From: Thioclava sp. SK-1
Lineage (GTDB): Bacteria; Pseudomonadota; Alphaproteobacteria; Rhodobacterales; Rhodobacteraceae
Assembly: GCF_001705665.1 (NCBI RefSeq)
Contig: NZ_MDHA01000053.1
Coordinates: 62,001-126,000 of the forward strand
Direction of reading: 5' to 3'
Length of the DNA stretch: 64,000 nt
Numbering within the stretch: the first letter of the stretch is position 1; each line of letters begins with the position of its first letter. A program made the position numbers and the translations under genes. The notes under the pieces were generated by a model. That model was given only the letters and a program-made list of their open reading frames with translations, searched no databases and was not told the origin of the DNA. This document shows, in pieces, positions 8,896 through 18,542 of the stretch.

Positions 8896-10560
8896 ATGCT
8901 GCAGATCCCGCTTTGGAAGCGTGTCGTCATTATCGCCCTATGTCTTGCTGGGCTTGCAATGGCGGTGCCGAACCTTTTCTACAATCGTGTTGAATTACAT
9001 AATGATGCGATTGCAGCGCTGGAGAAAACCGGCGCATTGACAGATGAACAGGTCACCGCCCGTGCAGGCTGGCCTGATTTTCTGCCCTCCAGCCTGGTGA
9101 ATCTGGGGCTTGATTTGCGCGGTGGTGCGCATCTTCTTGCCGAGGTCCACCTGGGTGAGGTTTACAAGGCGCGTATGGATGCCTTGTGGCCCGAAGCCCG
9201 CAGCGCCCTGGCCGCACAGCGCGCCACCATTGGTGCCGTGCGCCGCGTTGACAGCCCGGATGGAGAGCTGAAGATTCAGATAGGTAATGCCGATCAGATC
9301 GCGCAAGCCGTTGAAATCGTGAAATCCCTTGCCACACCTGTTGTGACATTGACCGGCGTAGGTCAGGATGATTTGGCCATCAGCGGGGCAGGGAACACGA
9401 TTACCGTCACCTTATCGGACGCTGAAAAGACTGCCACCGACAATCGCACCATGCAGCAATCGCTGGAAATCGTGCGCCGCCGTGTGGATGCCGCCGGGAC
9501 CCGCGAGCCGACCATTGCGCGCCAAGGCAGCGACCGCATCTTGATCGAAGTGCCCGGTATCGGCTCTGCCGAGGATCTCAAGGCGTTGATCGGAACGACT
9601 GCCAAGCTGAGCTTCAATCAGGTTATTTCGACGACCTCCAATGGGGATGCCAATCCAGGCGTTGGCAATGATCTGTTGCCAGATGCCAATGTTGAAGGCC
9701 GTTATTATGCTGTGGCGGATGTGCCCGTTGTCACCGGGGATGAACTGACAGATGCCCGCCCCGATACAGATACCAACGGACGCGCGGCCGTCAGCTTCCG
9801 GTTCAACACCACCGGTGCGCGGCAATTCGGGGATTACACGGCCGCCCATATCGGTGAGCCCTTCGCGATTGTCCTGGACAATCAGGTGATTTCCGCGCCT
9901 GTCATTCAATCCCATATTGCGGGCGGGTCAGGGATCATCACGGGCGATTTCACAGTGCAAGAGGCGACGGATCTGGCGCTGTTGCTGCGCGCCGGGGCAT
10001 TGCCCGCAGGTATGACATTCCTGGAAGAACGCACGATCGGGCCAGAGCTGGGCGCAGATTCCATTGCGGCAGGATCGCGCGCAGCCGTCGTGGGCCTGGC
10101 CGCGGTGTTGATCTTCATGGTTGCGAGCTATGGCTTGTTCGGCGCGTTTGCAGCAGCCGCACTAGTGATCAATATCGGCCTTGTCTTCGGCATCATGTCG
10201 ATGATCGGCGCGACGCTGACATTGCCAGGCATCGCCGGGATCGTGCTGACGATCGGTATGGCTGTCGATGCGAATGTTCTGGTGTTTGAACGGATCCGAG
10301 AGGAGCTGAAAAACGCCAAAGGTCCGGCCCGCGCGATTGAGCTTGGCTATGAAAAGGCGATGTCTGCGATTGTGGATGCCAATGTCACCACATTCCTTAC
10401 GGCATTGATTTTGTTCGTGCTTGGGGCAGGTCCGGTGCGCGGTTTTGCCGTGACGTTGATTGTCGGTATTATTACTTCTGTTTTCACTGCGATCTGGGTC
10501 ACACGGCTGATGGTCGTTGGCTGGTTCGCATTGCGCCGCCCCAAGACCCTGACCGTTTGA
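8896..10560 (+). CDS. secD: Protein translocase subunit SecD
   Basis: SecD, with SecF, uses the proton gradient to pull proteins out of the Sec channel on the periplasmic side. The 554 residues comprise a first transmembrane helix (residues about 8-26), the D1 motif LGLDLRGGAHLLAEV, a large periplasmic domain including VRRRVDAAGTREPTIARQG, and a C-terminal five-helix bundle with IVLTIGMAVDANVLVFERIREE. It lies in the operon yajC-secD-secF, with 13 bases before secF. Confidence 0.98.
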   Translation: MLQIPLWKRVVIIALCLAGLAMAVPNLFYNRVELHNDAIAALEKTGALTDEQVTARAGWPDFLPSSLVNLGLDLRGGAHLLAEVHLGEVYKARMDALWPEARSALAAQRATIGAVRRVDSPDGELKIQIGNADQIAQAVEIVKSLATPVVTLTGVGQDDLAISGAGNTITVTLSDAEKTATDNRTMQQSLEIVRRRVDAAGTREPTIARQGSDRILIEVPGIGSAEDLKALIGTTAKLSFNQVISTTSNGDANPGVGNDLLPDANVEGRYYAVADVPVVTGDELTDARPDTDTNGRAAVSFRFNTTGARQFGDYTAAHIGEPFAIVLDNQVISAPVIQSHIAGGSGIITGDFTVQEATDLALLLRAGALPAGMTFLEERTIGPELGADSIAAGSRAAVVGLAAVLIFMVASYGLFGAFAAAALVINIGLVFGIMSMIGATLTLPGIAGIVLTIGMAVDANVLVFERIREELKNAKGPARAIELGYEKAMSAIVDANVTTFLTALILFVLGAGPVRGFAVTLIVGIITSVFTAIWVTRLMVVGWFALRRPKTLTV

Positions 10561-10573
10561 AGGAGCGATATTC

Positions 10574-11578
10574 ATGGCATTCCGTCTTAGACTCGTTCCC
10601 GAGCAAACCTCTTGGGATTTTTTCCGCCACCAGACGCTGACCTTCGGGTTCTCGGTCATGCTGGTGATTGCCTCTATCATTGCCGTTGCGGTGATGGGGT
10701 TGAATTATGGCATCGATTTTCGCGGTGGCACAACAATCCGCGCACAAACCAATGAAAGTGTGGATATCGCCTCATGGCGGGATTCCATTGCCCCGCTAGG
10801 GCTGGGTGATGTGGTGATTACCGAAGTGTTCGATCCAACATTTGCCGCGGATCACCACGTCGCAGAGGTCCGCATTCAGGCACAAGATGGCACTGAAGCG
10901 GTGTCGTCTGATACGATCAACGCCGTTGAGGCTGCACTGCAAACAGTGGTGCCATCGGTCAAGTTCACCTCGACTGAATCGGTTGGCCCTAAAGTATCAG
11001 GGGAGCTGATCGAAACTGCGCTTCTTTCGGTTCTGGCGGCAACCTTGGCGATCTTGGCATATATTTGGCTGCGGTTTGAATGGCAATTTTCGGTCGGTGC
11101 GGTGGCCGCGCTGATCCATGATGTCACCGTAACGGTGGGCATTTTCGCGCTGTTCCAGATCAAATTCGATTTGACGATCATTGCGGCTTTGCTGACGATC
11201 TTGGGTTACTCGATCAATGATACGGTGGTTGTGTTTGATCGCCTGCGTGAAAACCTCATAAAATATAAGACGATGCCGTTGAAAGACGTGATGAATATCT
11301 CGGTCAATGAAACGCTGTCACGCACGGTGATGACATCTGGGACCACATTGATCGCCTTGATCGCGCTGCTGGTTCTGGGCGGTGACGTGATCCGCGGCTT
11401 TGTGTTCGCCATGACATGGGGTGTTGTGATCGGCACCTATTCATCGGTGTTCGTGGCCAAGAATATCGTTTTGTTCCTGGGCGTGGACCGTGATAAGAAA
11501 AAGGTCGATCCGGCAGATAAATTTTTCGATAAATCGGCCAAGCCGGGCAAATCGAAACCGTGGAATGAGGGCGCCTGA
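10574..11578 (+). CDS. secF: Protein translocase subunit SecF
   Basis: This is the partner of SecD in the Sec translocase motor. The 334 residues include an N-terminal helix, the periplasmic motif GLNYGIDFRGGTTI and the C-terminal five-helix bundle with ILGYSINDTVVVFDRLRENL. The C-terminus is basic and Lys/Pro-rich. The stop overlaps the start of the following Mth938-domain gene by one base, so the two are translationally linked. The ATG follows AAGGAGCG. Confidence 0.98.
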   Translation: MAFRLRLVPEQTSWDFFRHQTLTFGFSVMLVIASIIAVAVMGLNYGIDFRGGTTIRAQTNESVDIASWRDSIAPLGLGDVVITEVFDPTFAADHHVAEVRIQAQDGTEAVSSDTINAVEAALQTVVPSVKFTSTESVGPKVSGELIETALLSVLAATLAILAYIWLRFEWQFSVGAVAALIHDVTVTVGIFALFQIKFDLTIIAALLTILGYSINDTVVVFDRLRENLIKYKTMPLKDVMNISVNETLSRTVMTSGTTLIALIALLVLGGDVIRGFVFAMTWGVVIGTYSSVFVAKNIVLFLGVDRDKKKVDPADKFFDKSAKPGKSKPWNEGA

Positions 11579-11943
11579 TGTTGATCCTTGAGGCTGATTT
11601 CGCAGGGCAGGTTCCGGTGGATGGCTACGGTCCGGGGTTCTTTCGGGTCGGTGGGCAGATCCACCGTGGCAATGTCTTGGTCCATCCTCAAGGTGTGATA
11701 CCATGGGGCGGGTATACGGATATTGATGCGCCAAGAACCTTGGCGGATCAAATCGACGTGCTGTTCATTGGCACCGGGCCAGAGATTGCCTTTGCTCCGA
11801 AATCGCTGATTGAGCCATTGGAGGCCATCGGTATCATGTGCGAGGCGATGGCAACCCCATCTGCGGCGCGCAGCTACAATGTTTTGTTGTCAGAGGGGCG
11901 ACGCGTGGCCGTTGCCCTTTTGGTAATGCCCGAGACAGCCTAA
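11578..11943 (+). CDS. Mth938-like domain (DUF498) protein
   Basis: This 121-residue protein belongs to the Mth938/NDUFAF3-like family (DUF498). The typical core is present: [16 protein letters not shown], then [28 protein letters not shown] and the closing [17 protein letters not shown]. Bacterial members often follow secF; the molecular role is not established, although the mitochondrial relative assists respiratory complex I assembly. It overlaps secF by one base and is followed 65 bases later by ccmA. Confidence 0.85.
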   Translation: MLILEADFAGQVPVDGYGPGFFRVGGQIHRGNVLVHPQGVIPWGGYTDIDAPRTLADQIDVLFIGTGPEIAFAPKSLIEPLEAIGIMCEAMATPSAARSYNVLLSEGRRVAVALLVMPETA

Positions 11944-12008
11944 GGCCTTTGGTCGCAACCCGCATATGCGATCTTTCGCAGCGGGGTGTGATCCACTACA
12001 CCAGTCCT

Positions 12009-12674
12009 ATGACAATACTCAGCGCTGAAAATCTTACCGTCGCGCGTGGCGGTGTGCCGGTGTTGCACGGTCTCAGCTTCTCGCTGGCGGCGGGGCAGGT
12101 GCTTGTGCTGCGCGGGCCAAACGGGCTGGGCAAAACCACGCTATTGCGCACGGTGGCAGGGTTGCAGCCAGCGATGGCAGGTAAGATCCACGCACCTGAG
12201 GATAGCATCGCCTACGCAGCCCATGCGGACGGGTTGAAATCCATGCTCAGCGTGGTTGAAAACCTGTCGTTTTGGGCGGCGACCTATGGCGGAAGTGATA
12301 TCGCCCCAGCCTTATTGCAGATGAATTTGACCGGTCTTGCGCAACGTCCTGCAGCCACCTTATCCGCCGGGCAAAAACGGCGGTTGGGCTTGGCGCGTTT
12401 GCTGGTGACGCGGCGGCCGGTTTGGGTTTTGGATGAACCGACGGTGTCGCTTGATACGGAGTCTGTTGCGCTGTTTGCACAAACCGTGCGGGCGCATCTG
12501 GCACAAGGCGGGGCGGCGTTAATGGCTACCCACATTGATCTGGGCCTGACAGAGGCGCGCGTGCTGGACCTGTCAGCCTATCGTGCCAGTCTGCACAACG
12601 GTGCCGCCGACCCATCGGGGTTTGGGGCCGGGCGCGGTGATCACGGCGACGATGATTTCGGGGCCTTTTTATGA
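12009..12674 (+). CDS. ccmA: Haem exporter ATP-binding protein CcmA
   Basis: This is the ATPase of the CcmABCD complex, which releases haem-loaded CcmE for System I cytochrome c maturation. The 221 residues contain Walker A GPNGLGKT, the ABC signature [14 protein letters not shown] and Walker B VWVLDEPT. The start at 12009 is set by alignment of the N-terminal [14 protein letters not shown] to the family; the longer frame runs through the previous gene. It overlaps ccmB by four bases (ATGA). Confidence 0.96.
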   Translation: MTILSAENLTVARGGVPVLHGLSFSLAAGQVLVLRGPNGLGKTTLLRTVAGLQPAMAGKIHAPEDSIAYAAHADGLKSMLSVVENLSFWAATYGGSDIAPALLQMNLTGLAQRPAATLSAGQKRRLGLARLLVTRRPVWVLDEPTVSLDTESVALFAQTVRAHLAQGGAALMATHIDLGLTEARVLDLSAYRASLHNGAADPSGFGAGRGDHGDDDFGAFL

Positions 12675-13327
12675 TTGCGCTGTTGATCCGTGATTTGCGA
12701 TTGGCGGTGCGGGCCGGGGGCGGGTTTGGCCTTGGGTTGGCATTTTTCCTGATCGTGGTGACGTTGGTGCCTTTTGGCGTGGGGCCGCAAGGCGATATTC
12801 TGGCCCGTATCGCACCGGGGGTCCTATGGCTGGGCGCGTTGCTGGCCTGTTTGCTGTCGCTGGACCGGATCTTCGCTTTGGACTTTGAGGATGGTTCGCT
12901 TGATCTGCTGGCCACGGCACCGATTCCGATGGAGGGGGTGGTGACGATGAAGGCTTTGGCGCATTGGGTCACGACGGGATTGCCGCTGGTGGTGGCCGCA
13001 CCGGTCTTTGGGGTGTTGTTGCATCTGGATATGCAGGCCTATCGCTGGTTGGTGATTTCATTGCTGATCGGCACGCCTGCGCTGTCGGTGCTGGGCACAT
13101 TTGGCGCGGCGTTGACGGTTGGGTTGAAGCGCGGCGGGCTGTTGCTGTCGCTTTTGGTTCTGCCGCTTTATATTCCAACACTGATTTTTGGCGCAGAGCT
13201 GATCCGGCGCGGCGCACAAGGCATGTCGGTGCAAACGCCGCTGATGATGTTGGTCGGGATCACAGCTGCGGTGATTGCATTGGTGCCATTTGCCAGCGCA
13301 GCAGCAATCCGGGTCAATCTTCGGTGA
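12671..13327 (+). CDS. ccmB: Haem exporter membrane protein CcmB
   Basis: This 218-residue inner-membrane protein has six predicted helices and forms the permease part of the CcmAB transporter. Family features are the N-terminal [15 protein letters not shown], the charged segment [23 protein letters not shown] and [18 protein letters not shown]. It is translationally coupled to ccmA. A 105-base gap separates it from ccmC, unusual inside this otherwise tightly packed set, and the gap carries a Crp/Fnr-like palindrome. Confidence 0.96.
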   Translation: MIALLIRDLRLAVRAGGGFGLGLAFFLIVVTLVPFGVGPQGDILARIAPGVLWLGALLACLLSLDRIFALDFEDGSLDLLATAPIPMEGVVTMKALAHWVTTGLPLVVAAPVFGVLLHLDMQAYRWLVISLLIGTPALSVLGTFGAALTVGLKRGGLLLSLLVLPLYIPTLIFGAELIRRGAQGMSVQTPLMMLVGITAAVIALVPFASAAAIRVNLR

Positions 13328-13340
13328 GTTGCGCTATGAA

Positions 13341-13354
13341 TTGACCTTGGTCAA
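13341..13354. promoter_or_regulatory. Crp/Fnr-family-like palindrome upstream of ccmC
   Basis: TTGAC-CTTG-GTCAA is a perfect 5+5 dyad with the 14-bp geometry of Fnr-type sites (TTGAT-N4-ATCAA). It sits about 80 bases before ccmC in the only gap of the ccm cluster. This fits an internal, oxygen- or nitrosative-stress-responsive promoter, but a single site by eye is weak evidence. Confidence 0.4.
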
Positions 13355-13432
13355 GGCAGACCAATTGGTGTTTCACCATCGGTTCGGTTAAATGATAGAC
13401 AGCGCTAAGCGCCAGCAGGGTAATGAGGTCAG

Positions 13433-14161
13433 ATGTCGATTTGGGAATATGCCAACCCGGTAAAATTCATGAAGACATCTGGCAAACTATTGCCCTTTGT
13501 CACAGTCGCGACCGCAGTGACATTGGCCATTGGCTTGATCTGGGGCTTTTCCTTCACACCTGCGGCGGATAATTTCGGATCCTCTGTCAAGGTGATCTAT
13601 GTGCATGTGCCTGCGGCGATGATGGCAATTAATATTTGGGTGATGATGTTGGTGGCGTCGTTGATCTGGATTGTGCGCCGTCATCATGTGTCGGCACTGG
13701 CGGCCAAGGCGGCTGCACCGGTTGGCATGGTGATGACGGTGATCGCGCTGATCACAGGTGCCGTCTGGGGGCAACCGATGTGGGGCACATGGTGGGAATG
13801 GGACCCACGCCTAACGTCATTCCTGATCTTATTCCTGTTCTACATTGGTTATATGGCGCTGTGGTCCGCGATTGATGATCCGGATACGGCGGCGGATTTG
13901 ACCGGAGTATTGTGCCTTGTTGGCTCTGTCTTTGCGCTGCTGTCGCGCTATGCGGTGAATTTCTGGAACCAAGGGCTGCATCAGGGCGCGACATTGTCGT
14001 TGGACAAAGAGCAACATATTGCGAATGTCTATTGGGTGCCTTTGGTGATTACGATGGTCGGGTTTGGCCTTTTGTTTGTCACGCTGGTGCTGGTGCGCAC
14101 GCGAACAGAAATTCGCATGCGCCGGCTGCGTGCCCTACAGTTACGGGAGCGGATGCAATGA
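13433..14161 (+). CDS. ccmC: Haem handling protein CcmC
   Basis: This 242-residue inner-membrane protein places haem onto CcmE. The haem-binding tryptophan-rich loop is intact (WGQPMWGTWWEWDPRLTSFLIL), flanked by conserved histidines (VIYVHVPAAM; YWVPLVIT region). Six helices are predicted. The ATG at 13433 follows AATGAGGTCAG. It overlaps ccmD by four bases. Confidence 0.97.
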   Translation: MSIWEYANPVKFMKTSGKLLPFVTVATAVTLAIGLIWGFSFTPAADNFGSSVKVIYVHVPAAMMAINIWVMMLVASLIWIVRRHHVSALAAKAAAPVGMVMTVIALITGAVWGQPMWGTWWEWDPRLTSFLILFLFYIGYMALWSAIDDPDTAADLTGVLCLVGSVFALLSRYAVNFWNQGLHQGATLSLDKEQHIANVYWVPLVITMVGFGLLFVTLVLVRTRTEIRMRRLRALQLRERMQ

Positions 14162-14319
14162 TGCCAGAGTTGGACAAATACGCGAATACCGTGTTGATCA
14201 GCTGGGGGGTGACTTTGGTGCTGCTGGCAGCATTGGTCGCAGCGACCCTATGGCGTAGTGCGAGGGTGAAACGGGCCTTGCAGGCACAAGAGATTCGGAT
14301 GAGGGCTGACAATGGTTAA
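14158..14319 (+). CDS. ccmD: Haem exporter protein CcmD
   Basis: This 53-residue single-helix protein stabilises the CcmABC-CcmE complex. It shows the family layout: a short acidic start (MMPELDKYANTVLISWG), one membrane helix (VTLVLLAALVAATLW) and a basic cytoplasmic tail. The start overlaps the ccmC stop (ATGA), and the stop overlaps ccmG by eight bases. A second ATG at 14161 is equally possible. Confidence 0.9.
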   Translation: MMPELDKYANTVLISWGVTLVLLAALVAATLWRSARVKRALQAQEIRMRADNG

Positions 14320-14836
14320 ACCGCTTATGCTGCTGCCGCCGGTCATTTTCTTTGGGCTGGCGGGGATGTTCGTTTGGGGCATGGCGCGGGACAATCCCGA
14401 TCAGCTGCCCACAGCATTTGCTGGTAAGGTTGCCCCGGCGATTGCCCTGCAACCCTTTGATGATCAGCCAGAGTTCACGGCTGCCGATCTGCAAGACGGA
14501 CAGTTGAAATTGGTGAATTTCTGGGCGTCTTGGTGTGCGCCCTGCCGTGTCGAACATCCCAATCTGAGCGCTTTGGCCGATGAGGGTTTGTCGATTTACG
14601 GCGTGAATTACAAAGATGATCCGGTTAAAGCGCAGGGCTTTTTGCAGGAGCTGGGCAACCCATACGCCAAAATCGGTGCAGATACGACAGGCCGAATGGC
14701 ATTGGATTGGGGCGTTTACGGTGTGCCTGAAACCTTTGTTGTGGATGGTAACGGCACGGTGCTGTTCCGCTTTGCCGGGCCGGTGACACAGCGTGTGATC
14801 GACAGCCAGTTGCGCCCACTTCTGGACGCACAGTAA
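14312..14836 (+). CDS. ccmG: Thiol:disulfide interchange protein CcmG/DsbE
   Basis: This membrane-anchored periplasmic thioredoxin reduces apocytochrome c cysteines before haem attachment. The 174 residues have an N-terminal signal anchor (PLMLLPPVIFFGLAGMFVWGM) and the redox motif WCAPC (Cys75, Cys78) in VNFWASWCAPCRVEHP. The cis-proline loop YGVPETFVVDGNG follows. It is the last gene of the ccm set here. CcmE, F and H are not in the window and must lie elsewhere. Confidence 0.96.
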   Translation: MVKPLMLLPPVIFFGLAGMFVWGMARDNPDQLPTAFAGKVAPAIALQPFDDQPEFTAADLQDGQLKLVNFWASWCAPCRVEHPNLSALADEGLSIYGVNYKDDPVKAQGFLQELGNPYAKIGADTTGRMALDWGVYGVPETFVVDGNGTVLFRFAGPVTQRVIDSQLRPLLDAQ

Positions 14837-14945
14837 CGCCTGTGTGAGCGGGCTTGCACATCACGCATGACCCTGTTTGGCTGTGGCGTATTGCAACATG
14901 GACAGGCCAACTTTCCCTGTGCCACAGTTATATAGGACTGCGTCG

Positions 14946-15590
14946 ATGAAATTGTTTGTTTATGATCATTGCCCGTTTTGCACCCGCGCCCGCATGCCGT
15001 TTGGGTTAAAAAACATACCATTGGAATTACAAATTTTAGCCAATGATGATGAGGCCACGCCGATTTCGATGGTGGGCGCGAAGATGGTGCCAATTTTGGA
15101 AACCGGCGATGGGTATATGGGTGAAAGCCTTGATATTGTTGCTTATCTTGACGCGCTGGACGATCGGCCGATCTTTGGCGGCACGGTTTCGTCAGGGCTG
15201 GCGCAATGGCTGTCGGATATGTCGCCCCTGATTGCCAAGCTAACAATCCCGCGCACGCCAGAACCAATTTATCCGGAATTTGAAACCGCTTCTGCTCGGG
15301 CCTATTTTACCCAGAAAAAGCAGCAGTCAATGGGCGTGCAATTCGACGCATTGCTGGCGCAAAGCGACACGCTTTTTGCGCAGATGGAACAGGGGCTGCG
15401 CGCGCTTGTACCGATGTTGCCAAAGGCAGAGGCGCCGAGCATAGATGATATACACCTGTTCCCGGTGCTGCGTTCCCTGTCGATGTTACAGGATCTGGAC
15501 ATCCCGCCGCAGGTTGCTGCCTACCGCAAAATAGTGTCGCAGGCTTGCGGCGTGCCGCTGGTCGGTGAGTTGCGCGCAGCAAACCGTTAA
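14946..15590 (+). CDS. grxB: Glutaredoxin 2
   Basis: This 214-residue GST-like glutaredoxin has the same length as E. coli Grx2 (215). The N-terminal thioredoxin fold begins MKLFVYDHCPFC, with redox cysteines 9 and 12, and includes the glutathione-contact segment SMVGAKMVPILETGDGYMGESLDIVAYLD. The C-terminal all-helical GST domain follows (residues about 80-214). The start at 14946 is chosen from the conserved N-terminus; the upstream extension has no family support. It appears to be transcribed alone. Confidence 0.93.
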   Translation: MKLFVYDHCPFCTRARMPFGLKNIPLELQILANDDEATPISMVGAKMVPILETGDGYMGESLDIVAYLDALDDRPIFGGTVSSGLAQWLSDMSPLIAKLTIPRTPEPIYPEFETASARAYFTQKKQQSMGVQFDALLAQSDTLFAQMEQGLRALVPMLPKAEAPSIDDIHLFPVLRSLSMLQDLDIPPQVAAYRKIVSQACGVPLVGELRAANR

Positions 15591-15594
15591 TTTT

Positions 15595-15783
15595 TTAGGG
15601 GATGCGGGGTGGCCCGCGCATTGACTTTGGATCAACAGCGGCCCATTCGGGCCACCATCCCATCCATTCAATTCCCACAACCAGCAGCGCAATCACAATC
15701 GCCGCAAACACCAGCTTGACCCGCTGCGGCGAGGGGGGATTGCGCACCCAGCGTGACGCACGGATCAGCCAGATGAGATTCAT
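15595..15783 (-). CDS. Small membrane protein cotranscribed with hpt
   Basis: This 62-residue protein has a basic N-terminus, one membrane helix ([23 protein letters not shown]) and a short proline-rich tail. Its ATG overlaps the hpt stop codon (ATGA), the typical arrangement of a translationally coupled partner, which supports it as a real gene. I recognise no named family. It converges on grxB with only four bases between the stops. Confidence 0.65.
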   Translation of the reverse strand: MNLIWLIRASRWVRNPPSPQRVKLVFAAIVIALLVVGIEWMGWWPEWAAVDPKSMRGPPRIP

Positions 15784-16322
15784 TCGTCCGTGAACTTTAC
15801 CGTGCCGATATAGGGCAGGTTGCGGTGGCTTTGGGCAAAATCCAATCCATAACCGATGACGAATTTATCGGGGATCTCAAATCCGGTCCAGCTTGCCTTT
15901 GCCTCGACTTCGCGCCGCGAGGGTTTATCAAGCATCGCACAGCATTCAATCCGGCGCGGGCCGCGTGCCTTGAGCATCTCCATTACTTTGGAAATCGTAT
16001 GGCCGGTGTCGACAATATCTTCCACAACCAGGACGTCGCGCCCGCCGATATTGCCGCGTAAATCTTTCATGATCCGCACTTCGCGCGACGATGTCGTATC
16101 ATTGCCATAGCTGGAGGCTTCCAGAAAATCGACCTCGCAGGGCAGGTCGATTTCGCGGATCAGGTCAGCGATAAAGACAAAACTGCCGCGTAGCAGCCCC
16201 ACAACCACCAGCTTCTCTGTACCAGCGAAGCTTTGCGAAATCTCACGCCCCAGTTCTTCGACCCGCGCAGCAATCTGCTTGGCGGTGATAAATGGCGTGA
16301 TTTCATAGGCACGGTCAGACAT
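15780..16322 (-). CDS. hpt: Hypoxanthine phosphoribosyltransferase
   Basis: This purine salvage enzyme converts hypoxanthine (and guanine) with PRPP to IMP (GMP). The 180 residues carry the PRPP-binding loop [17 protein letters not shown], the [14 protein letters not shown] segment and the C-terminal [20 protein letters not shown] typical of hypoxanthine-type enzymes. The start at 16322 has GGAGACC upstream; the longer frame crosses the divergent gene. Its stop overlaps the small membrane gene. Confidence 0.96.
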   Translation of the reverse strand: MSDRAYEITPFITAKQIAARVEELGREISQSFAGTEKLVVVGLLRGSFVFIADLIREIDLPCEVDFLEASSYGNDTTSSREVRIMKDLRGNIGGRDVLVVEDIVDTGHTISKVMEMLKARGPRRIECCAMLDKPSRREVEAKASWTGFEIPDKFVIGYGLDFAQSHRNLPYIGTVKFTDE

Positions 16323-16442
16323 GCGGTCTCCTTCAGGGATGGCGACGCCATACGGCCGCCCTTGATCTTTGCCCGGTTTATCGCAAGTAAGGGGCGTCAA
16401 TGACAAGTGTTGATCCGCAACGAAAAGACGCCCGGAGACCCG

Positions 16443-16901
16443 ATGCCCAAGCAATCCGACAGCCGCGTGATGCCCTATACCGCTCAGCAGATGTATGATC
16501 TGGTGGCAGATGTGCAAAGATATCCTGAATTCCTGCCCTGGAACGCCGCAGCGCGTATTCGTTCGCGCGATGAAATGCCCGATGGATCAACCGTTATGCT
16601 GGCCGATTTGGTGATTTCTTTCAAAGTGTTCCGTGAACGTTTCGGGTCGCGCGTGGTTCTATGGCCCGAACGCAAACATGTGGATACTGAATATCTGGAC
16701 GGGCCGTTTAAATATCTGAAAAGCACTTGGGATTTCAAAGATGTCGATGGCGGTTGCCAGGTTGATTTCTTTGTAGATTTTGAATTTAAAAACCCTATTT
16801 TACAAGGCGTTGTCGGCGCTGTGTTCAATGAGGCGATGCGCCGGATCGTCAAGGCGTTTCAAGATCGTGCACAGTCTTTATACGGACCCGCAACGGTCTG
16901 A
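16443..16901 (+). CDS. RatA/Coq10-type START-domain protein
   Basis: This 152-residue protein is of the polyketide-cyclase/START family represented by bacterial RatA and mitochondrial Coq10. Characteristic segments are [23 protein letters not shown], an internal [21 protein letters not shown] and the helix [20 protein letters not shown]. Coq10 homologues bind ubiquinone and support respiration; a ribosome-targeting role was proposed for E. coli RatA. In this lineage the ubiquinone role is more likely, by inference. The start at 16443 follows CCCGGAGACCCG. Confidence 0.88.
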   Translation: MPKQSDSRVMPYTAQQMYDLVADVQRYPEFLPWNAAARIRSRDEMPDGSTVMLADLVISFKVFRERFGSRVVLWPERKHVDTEYLDGPFKYLKSTWDFKDVDGGCQVDFFVDFEFKNPILQGVVGAVFNEAMRRIVKAFQDRAQSLYGPATV

Positions 16902-16972
16902 AATGCAGTCTTAGGTTGACTTAAGGTTAACATTTTCTCACCCTGAGCCAGATTTTCCGGCTGGGGGCTGAG

Positions 16973-18511
16973 ATGTTTTTTAGTTTATTTTTGATGGGGC
17001 TGGTGCCCTTTGCCGTTGCGTTGAATGAAATCGGTGCAACGGATGATGATGACAGCGGTGAGACGGTTGACAATAATGTCGATGTCACGCCGCCCACCGG
17101 TGATTTGCTGACCGGCACGGATTTTAACGACACGATTGTCGGTGATGATTTGGCCGACACGATCGATGCCGGGGCCGGCCCTGATGAGGTATGGGCCGGA
17201 GCGGGCGATGATGTTGTTGACGGTGGCCGGGGCGCAGATCGGCTGTTCGGGCAAGATGGCGATGACACGATGGATGGCGGCATTGGCTTTGACCTTGTAT
17301 CCGGTTTGGCGGGGGATGACTCCATCACCGGCGGTTGGGGCGAAGATCAGCTTTATGGTGGCACCGGTGATGACACGATCTATGGCGATGGTGCCGACGA
17401 TTACATTCGCGGCGGCGATGGAAATGATATTTTGCGCGGTGGTGAAGGCGGCGATGATATTGACGGGCAGGCGGGTGATGACCTGATCTATGGCGGTTCA
17501 GCCAAGGATGTGCTGTTTGGCGGTGATGGAAGTGATACGCTGATCGGGTCCGAGGGCGCAGATCAACTGAACGGAAATGCGGGCGGTGATATGCTTCGCG
17601 GCGGCGATGGAAATGACAGCCTGTCTGCGGTGGGTCGTGCGTCGAACGGTGCCGATGCAGGCCCACAGGCTGATGCCGATACGCTTTTTGGTGACGATGG
17701 CAATGATCTTCTAGAGGGCGCTAATGCCACCGATGAGACCCTGTATTACGGCGGCGACGGGAATGACACGATCATTGGAAATGGCGCGGTGTTTGATGGC
17801 GGCGCGGGTAAGGATCTGATCGATGTGACTGGCAACGCCACTGTGATCGCGGGCGAGGGGGCCGACCAAATCGTGACCCATAGTGATGGGATTACGATTG
17901 ATCTGACCGATAGCGATGCGGCCAGCGATGAAATCGAATTCGGTGGCTCTTCCAATATCATCAACGGGTTTGTGCCTGGCGAAGATGCGCTGTCCTTTGA
18001 AGAATTGCCAGACGAGCTGTCGGCGCAAGATGATGGTGAAGATCTGCTACTGTTGTCGGGCGAAGAGGTGGTGGCGACATTCACGGGCCTTGCAGGAACA
18101 CCCTTGGCAGATCTGTTGGCCACCTCCGATCAGCTGGCGCAATTGACAACACAGGGCGATGACGCGCTGACAGGGACTGCGGGTGACACGCTGACCGGCG
18201 GGGCAGGAACAGATAGCTTCACCATCGACATCGCTACGGAGGCGGGCACCGTGGATGAGGATGCGCAGGACGTTGATCCAGGCCCGATCGTCATTGCAGA
18301 TTTTGAAGCTGGAGAGCAAATTTCGCTTATTTGGGACGGAGTAGAAAGCGCGGATACTGATGGCCATACCGATCCTATCAGCCAAAGCGTGACCGATGAT
18401 GGCGATCTTCTGCTGGGGGATCTTGGGGCGCCGATTGCGATTGTGCAGGGCGTAGGCCGGGTTCTGACAGTGGATGAATTCCCGCAAGGCTATGCGGTGG
18501 CGCAGGGTTAG
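16973..18511 (+). CDS. RTX-repeat calcium-binding protein
   Basis: This 512-residue acidic protein opens with a hydrophobic segment (MFFSLFLMGLVPFAVALNEIG) and then a DDDDSGE stretch. About 15-20 RTX-type nonapeptides (GGxGxDxxx, for example GGDGNDILRGG and YGGTGDDTIYGDG) fill residues about 35-230, with more around 240-275 and 400-412. The C-terminal part (LTGGAGTDSFTIDI.. IADFEAGEQISL) looks like the segment found before type I secretion signals. The N-terminal helix is odd for a type I substrate, which normally lacks one. No enzymatic domain is visible and no secretion ABC genes are adjacent. Confidence 0.85.
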   Translation: MFFSLFLMGLVPFAVALNEIGATDDDDSGETVDNNVDVTPPTGDLLTGTDFNDTIVGDDLADTIDAGAGPDEVWAGAGDDVVDGGRGADRLFGQDGDDTMDGGIGFDLVSGLAGDDSITGGWGEDQLYGGTGDDTIYGDGADDYIRGGDGNDILRGGEGGDDIDGQAGDDLIYGGSAKDVLFGGDGSDTLIGSEGADQLNGNAGGDMLRGGDGNDSLSAVGRASNGADAGPQADADTLFGDDGNDLLEGANATDETLYYGGDGNDTIIGNGAVFDGGAGKDLIDVTGNATVIAGEGADQIVTHSDGITIDLTDSDAASDEIEFGGSSNIINGFVPGEDALSFEELPDELSAQDDGEDLLLLSGEEVVATFTGLAGTPLADLLATSDQLAQLTTQGDDALTGTAGDTLTGGAGTDSFTIDIATEAGTVDEDAQDVDPGPIVIADFEAGEQISLIWDGVESADTDGHTDPISQSVTDDGDLLLGDLGAPIAIVQGVGRVLTVDEFPQGYAVAQG

Positions 18512-18542
18512 CCCGCGCAAGGATCGCCGATTGATGATGTAG

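Noticed and set aside
14312-14836. A complete cytochrome c maturation locus
   Set aside because: Only ccmA, B, C, D and G are present; ccmE, F and H genes are not in the window, so the system is split on the chromosome.
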